A DNA stretch of 48,796 bases from Bacilli bacterium (GTDB taxonomy: Bacteria; Bacillota_I; Bacilli_A; RF39; UBA660), in the NCBI GenBank assembly GCA_017938725.1, contig JAGBAW010000009.1:1-48796 (forward strand), written 5' to 3'. The translations under genes were made by a program, and so were the position numbers. Every line of letters begins with the position of its first letter. The stretch's first letter is position 1. The notes below the pieces were generated by a model, which saw only the letters and a list, made by a program, of their open reading frames with translations, was not told the DNA's origin and did not search any database. Shown here piece after piece: positions 24,949-34,467 of the stretch.

Positions 24949-27088
24949 AATTATATATTCTTTCTACATTAATTACACTAGATAACTGTCCTAATGAATT
25001 TATATATTTATTTAGTGCTTCTAAGTTCTCAACTTGTAATATAATGTTATAAATAATATTATCATCATATTCTTTTGTATCTACTTTTGTTATATTTATT
25101 CCACTACCTGATGTTTTAGTTATGATATCTAGTAATAAATTATCTTTTTTTATACATAGTACACTTATTTTTGCTTGAAATTTAGTACTAATTTCTTCAT
25201 TCCACGAAACATCTATCATTCTTTCATCCATATACTTTAAATTATGACAATTCTTACTATGAACAATTATACCATTTCCCCTTGAAATATACCCAACTAT
25301 TTCATCGCCTTTTATAGGCTTACAACAATTTGCTAAAGTTACTTTAATTTGGTCTATACCATTTACAAGTACGTCATTTTTTAAATCAATCTTTTTAATT
25401 TCCTTATTAGTTAATTTATTTAAAACATATTCCTCTTTATCAAGTTCATCATTCAATAATGAATTTATAATAGTATTTGGTGAGAATTTACCAGTTCCTA
25501 TTGACAAATATAACTCATTTTCATCATTCAATTTTAAACTTTTTAATAAATCAGGAATGCTATCATTAAAATCATTAATAGTAATCTTTTTTCTTCTAAG
25601 TTCTTTTAAAATTAGATTTCTACCTTTTTCAATAGCCTGTTTTTTATCAACTTTAGAAAAGAAAGCCCTTATTTTATTTTTTGTCTGATTAGATTTAACA
25701 ATATTTAACCATTCCTTAGACGGAGTTGATGCCTTATTAGTATTTATTTTTACTATATCTCCTGTTTGAAGTTCATAATTTAATGGTACGATATTATCAT
25801 TTACAATTGCTCCTACCATAGTTTCACCTATTTTAGTATGAACTCTATATGCAAAATCTATTGGAGTTGCACCTACTGGAAGCTCATACACATCTCCCTT
25901 TGGTGTATAAACGTATACATTTTCACCAAGTACATCACTTTGTACCGATTTTACAAATTCTTCATCTGAGACATCATCATTATTTAATTCCATAATATTT
26001 CTAAATAGTTGCAACTTTTGTTCCATAGAATTTTGTATTTTCTTACCCTGTTCTTTGTAAGACCAATGTGAAGCAATTCCTCTTTCTGCTACTTTATCCA
26101 TATCAAACGTTCTAATTTGTATTTCATATGGCTTACCATCAAAACCAAAAACTGTCGTATGGAGTGATTGATACATATTTGTTTTTGGATTAGCTATATA
26201 ATCTTTAAATCTTTTTGGTAATGGTTTATATTTTGCATGTATTAAACCTAATACTTGATAACATTCTGCCTTAGTATTTACTATAACTCTAAGTGCATAA
26301 ATATCATATATATCTGAAAGCTTTTTACCTTTTTGTAGTTTATTATATATAGAATAAATACTTTTTGCTCTACCTTTTATCTCAAATTCAATATTATTTT
26401 CAACTAATATATTTGATACCCTTCTTTTCATTTCATTTACAGAGGCATCTCTTTCTTCCTTTGTATTATTCAACTCTTCTTCAATAGAGTTATAAGCCTC
26501 TGGTTTATAATATTTTAAAGATAATTCCTCAAGTTCTGCTTTTATATAAGATAATCCTAACCTATGTGCAATAGGCGCAAGTATTTCAAGTGTCTCTTTG
26601 GCTTTTAAAGCCTGTTTTTCTTTAGGTATTGCCCATAATGTTCTCATATTATGGCATCTTTCCGCAAGTTTTATTATAATAATTCTAACATCCTCAGTTA
26701 AACCGACTAATATCTTTTTATAATAATTTATCATGTTCTCGTTTTCAGCAGATAGACTAAGCCTATTTATAGTTGTTATGCCCTCTAGCAAATATACTAT
26801 TTCATCTGAAAATTCTTTTTTAATATCATTAATATCGGCATTACCAATATGAATTGTATCATGGAGAAGTGCAGATGCTAGCGTATCACTATCTGCATTT
26901 AAACTAGTTAATATATATGCGACATTAAGAGGATGAAGAATATAATCTTCACCAGATAATCTTACGCTATCCTTATGAATTTTTTTGGCATAATCGTACG
27001 CTTTTCTTATAGTATTAATTTCATCAGGATCTGTTATATAAGATGCCGATGAAATTAACTGCTCTATTGTACTTATTTCTTTTTTCAT
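24947..27088 (-). CDS. relA: Long RelA/SpoT homologue, (p)ppGpp synthetase with impaired hydrolase motif
   Basis: 713 residues. Domains in order: HD hydrolase (about 40-190), synthetase (about 230-380), TGS (about 390-455), helical region, zinc-finger-like segment with NCCKP, and ACT (about 635-713). The synthetase keeps the GxxKS region, RFKDYIA with the RFKD form seen in bifunctional Rel enzymes, and YQSLHTTV. The HD domain has the first histidine (ILHPLNVA) and HNMRTL, but HDxxED reads HDTIHI at residues 76-81, so the catalytic Glu-Asp pair is lost. It may therefore make but not degrade (p)ppGpp. AAGGAATG precedes the ATG; the gene follows secDF by 15 bp. Confidence 0.93.
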   Translation of the reverse strand: MKKEISTIEQLISSASYITDPDEINTIRKAYDYAKKIHKDSVRLSGEDYILHPLNVAYILTSLNADSDTLASALLHDTIHIGNADINDIKKEFSDEIVYLLEGITTINRLSLSAENENMINYYKKILVGLTEDVRIIIIKLAERCHNMRTLWAIPKEKQALKAKETLEILAPIAHRLGLSYIKAELEELSLKYYKPEAYNSIEEELNNTKEERDASVNEMKRRVSNILVENNIEFEIKGRAKSIYSIYNKLQKGKKLSDIYDIYALRVIVNTKAECYQVLGLIHAKYKPLPKRFKDYIANPKTNMYQSLHTTVFGFDGKPYEIQIRTFDMDKVAERGIASHWSYKEQGKKIQNSMEQKLQLFRNIMELNNDDVSDEEFVKSVQSDVLGENVYVYTPKGDVYELPVGATPIDFAYRVHTKIGETMVGAIVNDNIVPLNYELQTGDIVKINTNKASTPSKEWLNIVKSNQTKNKIRAFFSKVDKKQAIEKGRNLILKELRRKKITINDFNDSIPDLLKSLKLNDENELYLSIGTGKFSPNTIINSLLNDELDKEEYVLNKLTNKEIKKIDLKNDVLVNGIDQIKVTLANCCKPIKGDEIVGYISRGNGIIVHSKNCHNLKYMDERMIDVSWNEEISTKFQAKISVLCIKKDNLLLDIITKTSGSGINITKVDTKEYDDNIIYNIILQVENLEALNKYINSLGQLSSVINVERIYN

Positions 27089-27103
27089 TAAATCATTCCT
27101 TTT

Positions 27104-29680
27104 TTAAGAATTAATTCCCTTTATTAAAAGTTCGTCAGGAGCTTTCTTTACTTTTTTATTTTCAGTTTTGCCATTTTTTTTATCTTTTAATTCAATTCTA
27201 AGCCATATTTGTGATGATAAGAATACTGATGAATAAGTACCTGCAACTAACCCAAATAATATTGCGATATCAAATTCAAATATTTCTCTTGCTCCAAAGA
27301 ATAATAACATAATAATTGGAAGCATTGTTGTAATTGTAGTATTAATCGTTCTAAATAATGTTTGCTTAATACTCTCATCAACTTTCTTTTCATATTCTTC
27401 TTTTGTACGTTTAGTACTATGAGAAATATTTTCTCTTATTCTGTCAAATATAACTATTGTATTATTGATTGAATAACCAACTATAGTAAGAATAGCTGCA
27501 ATAAACATTGTATTTATCTCTACATTAAATATTGAGAATAAACAGATCATCATTATAACATCATGTAAAAGTGCAAGTATAGCACTAATAGCATAACTAA
27601 ATTTATATCTTATAGAAATATAAACTGATATACCTAGGAATGCTATTAAAAGAGCAATCAAGGCATTTTTTATTAAATCTCTTTTTACTACATTTGATAC
27701 AACAGCTATTTCTGTTTTAGCATCATATTTTTCCTCTATATGATTTTTAGTATCTTTTATCTCATTTTCCTCAAGTACTTCATTTACTTTTACGTATAAA
27801 GTATTATCACTTGTAATTGTTACATCTGAAACTGTATAACCTAATTTTTCTATATCCTTTTTAATCACTTTTTCTTCTATATTGGATTTTGGTACTATAG
27901 TTATATCAGATCCACCTTTGAAATCTACACCTAAATTTATTCCTGTTATAATTGTTACTATAATGGCAAGTACAAAACATATTATTGGTAATATAAAATG
28001 CTTTTTAAAGTTATTAACAAAATTAAATTTAGTAACCTTTTCTTTTTTATTTTCAAAATAATTAACAAAAGTCTTAGTCTTATTATCAAAATATTCAGTA
28101 TTTACAAATAACTTCATAATATATCTATTAATCATAATTATTATAAACATAGTCATTAAAATATTTATAATTAACATTGTAGCAAATCCCTTAACAGAAC
28201 TTTCACCAAATGCAAATAATATAAGTGCAATTATTAATGTAGTAACATTTGAATCAAATATTGATGAGAAGGAATTTTTATTACCATTTATAAATGCTGT
28301 TTTTAAACTTCTCCCTTTTTTTAATTCCTCTTTAATTCTTTCATTAGTAATAACACATGCATCAACAGCCATACCAATACCTAGTATTAAAGCCGCTATT
28401 CCTGTTAAAGTAAGTACACCATCTATTAAATAAAATATCAAAAGTACAAAGCATGTATAAACAAGTACTGATAATGACGAAATAAATCCTGAGAATTTAT
28501 AACATGAAATCATAAACACAATTATAAGCAAAATACCTATTACACCGGCAATTGCAGTTTTATTTAAAGAATTTTCACCAAATGCAGCAGTTACTGTTTT
28601 AGATGATATTTCTTTATATTTTACGTTTGATGATCCAGAATTAATTAAATCAACAAGACTTTTAGCTTGATCATATGTAAAATTTCCTTGTATTATTACA
28701 TTGCTTGAAAATCCTTCACTAACTGTAGCTGCTGACAAACACTTAACTGTATTTTCATCTTCAAAATTACCACAATCTGCTGTCTTATAACTATCACCCA
28801 TTGATTTATCAAAATCAAGCCATATAACTATAAGTTTATCATTAGTTTGGCTAATACTACTAGTTACCTCATAAAATTTATCTTTATCTTTTACATTAAG
28901 AAGTATTGCAGGATTACCATTTTGATCTTGTGATATTTTAGCACCAGATATTACATCTTTATCCATTAGTTTATTATCACTACTATCTCTAAATGTTAAC
29001 TCTCCTGTAATAGTAATATAATCCCTTGCAGTATCTGGATCTGTAACACCCGCAAGTTTTACTCTTATTTTATCATTTCCTTCAATTGATATTTCAGGTT
29101 CTGAAACACCTAATTTATCAATTCTTCTCATCATGGTTTTATAGGCACTTTCTAAATCGTCTTTAGTAAGCTTTTTACCCTCTTCTGCTGATGATACTTG
29201 ATATAATATTTCAAATCCTCCAGCAAGATCTAAACCTTTAGTTATACTATTAAATATAAATGGAATGGAAATACTGCATATTAATGTAATAGTTAAAACA
29301 CTAACTAAAACAGTAGTTAATTTAAATCCTTTTTTATCGTACTCATCATTCTTATTAAAATCATCTTTGTTAAATGCAAGTATTATATAAAATATTATTG
29401 GTAATATAATCATACCAAATATAAAACTATTTGATTTATTAAATTTCTTACCTAATTTTATATTCAAATATATCCAAAGCCATATATTTATAGGACTAAT
29501 AATAAATCCAAAAATATAATACCATTTTAAGTTTGTTAAACTTAATAATTTAATAAAATTAAATATTGGTATATATGCATATACTTTCTTTATCTTTGCT
29601 TTAGCAAATATTTTGGAAACAACAAAACTTGATAACAAATATATAATTAAACTACTTAATATTATTACTACTAAATTCAT
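27104..29680 (-). CDS. secDF: SecDF fusion with extra N-terminal membrane domain
   Basis: 858 residues. SecDF uses the ion gradient to help SecYEG release exported proteins. SecD starts near residue 120, with GLDLAGG at 149-155 and the P1 periplasmic domain to about 360, then GIGMAVDACVITNERIKEEL in TM4. SecF follows from about 545, with GVDFKGG and GYSINNTIVIFDRIREN. The usual SINDT aspartate is Asn here. Residues 1-105 are not part of normal SecDF: three or four helices with YIPIFNFIKLL, INIWLWIYLNIKLGKKF and a glycine-poor tail, resembling the DUF5684 type of small membrane protein. AGGAAGGTG precedes the ATG. Neighbours comN and relA match Bacillus. Confidence 0.92.
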   Translation of the reverse strand: MNLVVIILSSLIIYLLSSFVVSKIFAKAKIKKVYAYIPIFNFIKLLSLTNLKWYYIFGFIISPINIWLWIYLNIKLGKKFNKSNSFIFGMIILPIIFYIILAFNKDDFNKNDEYDKKGFKLTTVLVSVLTITLICSISIPFIFNSITKGLDLAGGFEILYQVSSAEEGKKLTKDDLESAYKTMMRRIDKLGVSEPEISIEGNDKIRVKLAGVTDPDTARDYITITGELTFRDSSDNKLMDKDVISGAKISQDQNGNPAILLNVKDKDKFYEVTSSISQTNDKLIVIWLDFDKSMGDSYKTADCGNFEDENTVKCLSAATVSEGFSSNVIIQGNFTYDQAKSLVDLINSGSSNVKYKEISSKTVTAAFGENSLNKTAIAGVIGILLIIVFMISCYKFSGFISSLSVLVYTCFVLLIFYLIDGVLTLTGIAALILGIGMAVDACVITNERIKEELKKGRSLKTAFINGNKNSFSSIFDSNVTTLIIALILFAFGESSVKGFATMLIINILMTMFIIIMINRYIMKLFVNTEYFDNKTKTFVNYFENKKEKVTKFNFVNNFKKHFILPIICFVLAIIVTIITGINLGVDFKGGSDITIVPKSNIEEKVIKKDIEKLGYTVSDVTITSDNTLYVKVNEVLEENEIKDTKNHIEEKYDAKTEIAVVSNVVKRDLIKNALIALLIAFLGISVYISIRYKFSYAISAILALLHDVIMMICLFSIFNVEINTMFIAAILTIVGYSINNTIVIFDRIRENISHSTKRTKEEYEKKVDESIKQTLFRTINTTITTMLPIIMLLFFGAREIFEFDIAILFGLVAGTYSSVFLSSQIWLRIELKDKKNGKTENKKVKKAPDELLIKGINS

Positions 29681-29692
29681 TTTTTCACCTTC

Positions 29693-29911
29693 CTAATTAT
29701 TAAATACATCTTCATTAACATTAATAATGTCACTAACAATATCACTTAAAGTTAAATCAAAACCCTTCGACCATTTTTCCTTTACTAAATATTCAAATAT
29801 TTGTTTTTCATTCACATTTATACCTTTTTTAAGTAAAATTCTCTTTTTAGTTCTTAAAGCAGGTATAACCCTTTTATATAATTCTTTTGCACTTTTAAAC
29901 TCAATATTCAT
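29693..29911 (-). CDS. comN: Post-transcriptional regulator ComN/YbzG-like
   Basis: 72 residues, small and helical. The pattern L-x-PAL-x-K near residues 15-23, G...NEKQIFEYL, the Trp in KEKWSKG, and LTLSDIVSDIINV matches the small Bacilli family that includes ComN, which in B. subtilis controls localisation of comE mRNA. The position between spoVB and secDF is the same as that of comN (yrzD) in Bacillus, which strengthens the call. AAGGTGAC precedes the ATG. It is probably the first gene of the comN-secDF-relA unit. Confidence 0.65.
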   Translation of the reverse strand: MNIEFKSAKELYKRVIPALRTKKRILLKKGINVNEKQIFEYLVKEKWSKGFDLTLSDIVSDIINVNEDVFNN

Positions 29912-29945
29912 AAATAGTCACCTTATTTTTTTGCTTCACACTATA

Positions 29946-29974
29946 ATTATACAAAAAAAATAGATTTTTTTAAA
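29946..29974 (-). promoter_or_regulatory. Possible promoter of comN-secDF-relA
   Basis: Minus strand: TATAAT (29951-29946) with TTTAAA 17 bp upstream. The -10 box is perfect, the -35 box weak. Confidence 0.35.
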
Positions 29975-30021
29975 GTATTAAAACATATATTTATTATGTA
30001 AAAATATATATGGAGAAAAAA

Positions 30022-31311
30022 ATGAGAAAAAGTAAATTTATAAAAAGTACAATTATATTATTAATTGGCGGGTTTTTAACAAAAATACTTGGGATGTTTA
30101 TAAAAATTATAACAACTAGACTTATAGGAACAAAAGCCATTGGACTTTATATGATGATCATGCCCACATTTAATTTATTTATAACCCTAGCACAGGCTGG
30201 ATTTCCTATTTCTATTAGTAAAATAGTGTCAGAAGATAAAAAAGAAAATAAAAAAATAGTATTTTCTAGTATATTTATGTCAGTAGTAATAACTTTTATT
30301 CTTATGATAATTTTGATTTTAACATCCCCCATCATCGCGAAATTTCTACATAATGATAATTTGCGTTTTCCAATTATGTCAATTGGTTTTACACTACCAT
30401 TTATTAGTTTATCAGGTATTATTAGGGGATATTTTTTTGGTAAAGAAAAAATGCTCCCACACGTAATATCAAATACATTTGAGCAAATAGTTAGAATAAT
30501 ATTAAACATAATATTTTTACCAATACTTTCCTCATTTAAGGTTGAAGTTATAATAACATTCTTAATATTATCAAATGTAATAAGTGAAACTATGTCCATT
30601 ATAGTACTTTACTTTTTCTTGCCTAAAAAAATTAAGATAACAAAAGATATGATTAAACCTGATCATCAAATTATGAAAGATGTACTTAACATTTCTCTTC
30701 CAACAACTGGTTCTAGATTAATTGGTACTATAGGATATTTTTTTGAACCTATTATACTTACCACATTTTTACTACTTAATGGATATACATCAGATTATAT
30801 AACTTTTGAATATGGAATAATTACAGGATATGTTATGCCACTTCTTATGCTGCCATCCTTCTTTTCAATGGCAATAAGCCAAGCAGTCATTCCAGTTATA
30901 AGTAATGGATATGCTAACGGAAAAATTAAATATATAAAATCAAAAATAAAACAATCTTTAACTTTATCATTCATAATAGGGTTAGTATTTACAATATTAA
31001 TTATGATATTCCCTGAATTTTTTATGAATTTTATTTATAATACAAATGAAGGTGTTGATTATATTAGAATAATAGCGCCATTCTTCCTATTTTACTATGT
31101 TCAAGTACCACTAACTTCAGTGCTTCAATCATTAAATAAAGCAAAGGAAGCAATGATGAGTACACTTGTTGGTATATTTATTAAAATAGGGTTAATTATC
31201 ATTTTATCATTTTTAAAGATAGGATTATATCCACTTATAATTGCAACTATAGTCAATATGATATATGTAACAATATTTAATTATATTAAAATAAAAAAGG
31301 TATTTAAATAA
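30022..31311 (+). CDS. spoVB: Stage V sporulation protein B / MOP-type lipid II or polysaccharide flippase
   Basis: 429 residues with about 12 membrane helices, shorter than B. subtilis SpoVB (518). The opening KSTIILLIGGFLTKILGM and TRLIGTKAIGLYMMIMPTF are typical of SpoVB, a member of the MOP exporter superfamily needed for spore cortex synthesis. I start at the ATG at 30022 with GGAG 6 nt upstream; ATG at 30010 includes that site. Vegetative relatives (MurJ-like, YtgP) share the fold; the adjacent comN and secDF, as in Bacillus, favour SpoVB. Confidence 0.82.
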   Translation: MRKSKFIKSTIILLIGGFLTKILGMFIKIITTRLIGTKAIGLYMMIMPTFNLFITLAQAGFPISISKIVSEDKKENKKIVFSSIFMSVVITFILMIILILTSPIIAKFLHNDNLRFPIMSIGFTLPFISLSGIIRGYFFGKEKMLPHVISNTFEQIVRIILNIIFLPILSSFKVEVIITFLILSNVISETMSIIVLYFFLPKKIKITKDMIKPDHQIMKDVLNISLPTTGSRLIGTIGYFFEPIILTTFLLLNGYTSDYITFEYGIITGYVMPLLMLPSFFSMAISQAVIPVISNGYANGKIKYIKSKIKQSLTLSFIIGLVFTILIMIFPEFFMNFIYNTNEGVDYIRIIAPFFLFYYVQVPLTSVLQSLNKAKEAMMSTLVGIFIKIGLIIILSFLKIGLYPLIIATIVNMIYVTIFNYIKIKKVFK

Positions 31312-31314
31312 CTA

Positions 31315-31680
31315 TTATAAGGTTTCTATCTCTTCCTTTCGTTTTTCTAGTTTTCTTTCTATACATTCTTTTATTCCAGTTTCAATTTTATATTTTGTTA
31401 TTTCTTTATTCCCATTGTTAAAATTATCTAGGTTTATTTGTATTATTTTACTTTCACTTTCTGTTATACTTACTAGTTTATATAGGTATTTATTATTTCT
31501 GAAGTTTTTTTGCTTTTTTTATATTTTCTACTATATATTCATTTGACTATATTACTGCTTTAAATAGTAAAATATATGTTCTGTTACTACTTTTGTTTTT
31601 CTTCTTGTAAATATGTCCTAGGCATATTCCACCTTTCTTTATAATTATTCTCTTTTTATTTTCATCTTCTCCTATATCAA
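31315..31680 (-). pseudogene. Decayed gene of unknown family
   Basis: On the minus strand from about 31680, one frame reads a coherent basic peptide (RIIIKKGGICLGHIYKKKN, then YILLFKAVI), broken by an in-frame TAG, continuing SNEYIVENIKKAKK. A frame change then gives NKYLYKLVSITESESK, IIQINLDNFNNGNKEI and a charged helix ending EKRKEEIETL with a TAA at 31315-31317. No start codon fits. Composition and continuity look coding, with at least one stop and one frameshift. IIQINLDNFN slightly resembles a strand of PD-(D/E)XK transposase-type nucleases, but I would not assign it. Confidence 0.55.
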
Positions 31681-31711
31681 AAAAAAAATTATCTATTTTC
31701 TAGATAATTTT
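31680..31711 (-). terminator. Terminator of the calcium ATPase gene
   Basis: Minus strand: AAAATTATCTA (31711-31701), loop GAAAA, TAGATAATTTT (31695-31685), then T. An 11-bp perfect stem overlapping the stop codon. Confidence 0.85.
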
Positions 31712-34334
31712 AAACGCCCTCTTCATTATACATTTTTCTATATATTAATTTTCTAAATAAATCTACTGGTACTACTGTAAATGCGAATAAAAGCATAATT
31801 ATAAATTCTTTAAGTGTTAATGATGTTGTTCTAAACATATCACCACCAAAGTATATTAAAAGTATTTGCACTACTGTTATAAATAACATTATACCAATAA
31901 AAGTTTTATTCTGTTTTATATTTGATAATATATTAATTCTTGATGTTCTTGCTGAAAAACTATTAAATATATCTATGAATATAAATAGTCCAAAGAATGC
32001 ACTCATTAAATATGCATTATTACTACTACTTCTAAATAAATTAGCTATAAAATCAGATTTCAAAAATATTAAACAAATAATAGCTGAATATAGACCTGTA
32101 AAAATAATTTCACTAAACATATATTTATTTATTATTGATTCATTTCTTTTCTTTGGTTTTTCTTTCATATAAGATAAAAGTGGTGGTTCAAATGCAAATG
32201 CAAGACCTGCAAGAGTATCCATTATCATATTTACCCAAAGCATTTGTATTACAGTAACAGGGGTATCCACTCCAATAAAAGGACATATTATTGATAATGT
32301 TATTGCACATAAGTTAATAGTAAGTTGTACTATCATAAACTTTCTTATACTTTTAAATATAGTTCTTCCATATAATATTGCTTTTGATATAGATAAATAA
32401 TTATCATCCAAAATAACTATATCACTTGCTTCTTTAGCAACTTCAGTCCCAGATCCCATCGCAAAACCAACATCAGCCTTTTTAAGTGCAGGTGCATCAT
32501 TTACCCCATCTCCTGTCATACCTGTAACAAGTCCCATCTTTTGCGATATTCTAACTAGTTTACTTTTATCGGTTGGAAGACTTCTAGCAACAACTTTTAA
32601 TCTTGGAAGTATTTCTTTAATTTCATCATCAGTTAATTTATTTAAATCTTCACTATCAATTGCAATATCATTTTCATTATCAATTAATCCTATTTCTTTT
32701 GCAATATTAATCGCAGTTTTTCTATTATCCCCTGTAATCATGATAGTTTGAATACCTGCTGATTTAGTTAGTTTAATTCCCTCTATTGCCTCTTTTCTTA
32801 TTTCATCTTTTAAAAATATTACTGATACTAATGTAGAGTTTTTAAAGTTATTTGGATCTACATTTGTATTTATAATAAATGCAATTGCCCTAATACCTTT
32901 ATTAGTCATAAAATCTATTTTTTGCTTTAATTTATCATTATTTTTTAACTCTTTTTTTTCACCATATTCATCATAATAAAATTTACAATAGTCAATTAAT
33001 TTTTCGGGAGCTCCTTTTACCAAATTTAACTTACCATTCTTATCTACAGTTGTTACTGCATACTTATTCTTACTATCAAATTCAATAGTATTTAATTTTC
33101 TTATACTATATGTTTTTTCTATAGAAAAATCTAAAAGCGCCCTATCTGTTATATTACCTGCAAATACACATTTTTTATCATAGTCATAATTAGATGCATT
33201 ATTTACTATTATAGACATTTTAAATATATCATGATACTTTTTATAATTATTTAGTTCAAATTCCTCATTAAATTCTTTTAGGTTACCTAAAATAAATGAA
33301 TTTACCTCTAATTTTCCTTTAGTTAAAGTACCTGTTTTATCAGTAAATAAAATATTTAAACTACCTGATGTTTCTATTCCCACAAGTTTTCTAACTAAAA
33401 CATTATCTTTAAGCATTTTTTTCATATTACTAGAAAGAACAAGTGTAATCATCATTGGAAGTCCTTCAGGTACCGCAACTACAATAATAGTTACACAAAG
33501 TGTTAATGCATATAGTAATTTATCAAGTACAAGTGGGATATCTGTTATAGATTTTTTTATAAGTTCAATATTAAAATTATTATCGATTATGAATTCTGAA
33601 AAAAGATATGAAAAAGCACAAACAAAAGCACAGATATACCCTATTTTACTTATTATTTTAGCAAGATGTGATAATTTAATTTTTAAAGGACTATCTGGTG
33701 CTTTATCAGTAAGTTCTTTAGTAATTGATCCATACATTGTATCAAGACCTACTTTATCTACCTTCATTATTCCTTTATTAGAATAAACAACAGTCCCTCT
33801 AAATACCCTATTTTTATCAGTCACATTCCCATTTACCTTATACTTATATACTTCCTTACTCTCACCAGTTAAAGATGATTCATCTATCGATACTTCACCA
33901 TCAATTAAATAACCATCTGCAGGAATCTTATCTCCTGATTCTAATATAACTAAATCATTTACTACTACATCATCTATATTAACTTCAAAAATCTTTCCAT
34001 TTCTCTTAACCTTACATTTTATTTTACTTGCATCTTCTTGCATTTTATTAAACGCTTTTTCTGAACCATACTCAGAAAGTGATGATATAAATGTTGCAAC
34101 AAATATAGCAATCACTATACCGAGTGTTTCAAAAAAATCAAAATCCTTAAATAAGAATATTACTTTTATGGCAAGTGCAATTAATAATATTTTTATTATT
34201 GGATCCGCAAGTGCATCAAGTAAAAAATTAATAAATTTATTTTGTTTTACAATTGAGATTGAATTACTACCATGTTTTTTTCTAGATTTAACTACTTCCT
34301 CATCACTAAGACCATTACCTATATAATTGCTCAT
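31710..34334 (-). CDS. P-type calcium-transporting ATPase (PMCA-like)
   Basis: 874 residues with the full P-type layout: N-terminal cation ATPase domain, TGES near residue 160, PEGLP in TM4, the phosphorylated aspartate in DKTGTLT near residue 332, KGAPE in the nucleotide domain, and MTGDGVNDAP near 605. The TM6 ion-site sequence NMIMDTLAGLAFAFEPP follows the plasma-membrane (IIB) pattern rather than SERCA's NLVTDG. It should export Ca2+ from the cytoplasm. AGGAGGA precedes the ATG. It is transcribed alone and ends in a strong terminator. Confidence 0.88.
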   Translation of the reverse strand: MSNYIGNGLSDEEVVKSRKKHGSNSISIVKQNKFINFLLDALADPIIKILLIALAIKVIFLFKDFDFFETLGIVIAIFVATFISSLSEYGSEKAFNKMQEDASKIKCKVKRNGKIFEVNIDDVVVNDLVILESGDKIPADGYLIDGEVSIDESSLTGESKEVYKYKVNGNVTDKNRVFRGTVVYSNKGIMKVDKVGLDTMYGSITKELTDKAPDSPLKIKLSHLAKIISKIGYICAFVCAFSYLFSEFIIDNNFNIELIKKSITDIPLVLDKLLYALTLCVTIIVVAVPEGLPMMITLVLSSNMKKMLKDNVLVRKLVGIETSGSLNILFTDKTGTLTKGKLEVNSFILGNLKEFNEEFELNNYKKYHDIFKMSIIVNNASNYDYDKKCVFAGNITDRALLDFSIEKTYSIRKLNTIEFDSKNKYAVTTVDKNGKLNLVKGAPEKLIDYCKFYYDEYGEKKELKNNDKLKQKIDFMTNKGIRAIAFIINTNVDPNNFKNSTLVSVIFLKDEIRKEAIEGIKLTKSAGIQTIMITGDNRKTAINIAKEIGLIDNENDIAIDSEDLNKLTDDEIKEILPRLKVVARSLPTDKSKLVRISQKMGLVTGMTGDGVNDAPALKKADVGFAMGSGTEVAKEASDIVILDDNYLSISKAILYGRTIFKSIRKFMIVQLTINLCAITLSIICPFIGVDTPVTVIQMLWVNMIMDTLAGLAFAFEPPLLSYMKEKPKKRNESIINKYMFSEIIFTGLYSAIICLIFLKSDFIANLFRSSSNNAYLMSAFFGLFIFIDIFNSFSARTSRINILSNIKQNKTFIGIMLFITVVQILLIYFGGDMFRTTSLTLKEFIIMLLFAFTVVPVDLFRKLIYRKMYNEEGV

Positions 34335-34355
34335 AATATTCCTCCTAAGAAATAT

Positions 34356-34369
34356 TACTTATGTAAGTA
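34356..34369. repeat. Short palindrome upstream of the calcium ATPase gene
   Basis: TACTTA-TG-TAAGTA lies 22 bp before the ATPase start codon, close to its ribosome site. It could be an operator or a small hairpin; AT-rich palindromes this short also occur by chance. Confidence 0.3.
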
Positions 34370-34467
34370 TATATTTATTACTAAAATAATTCGACAATTA
34401 TATTTTTATAATTATGGATGAGTTCTAAAATACATTATAAATTCATTTAATTTAGTAGGTGAAATAA

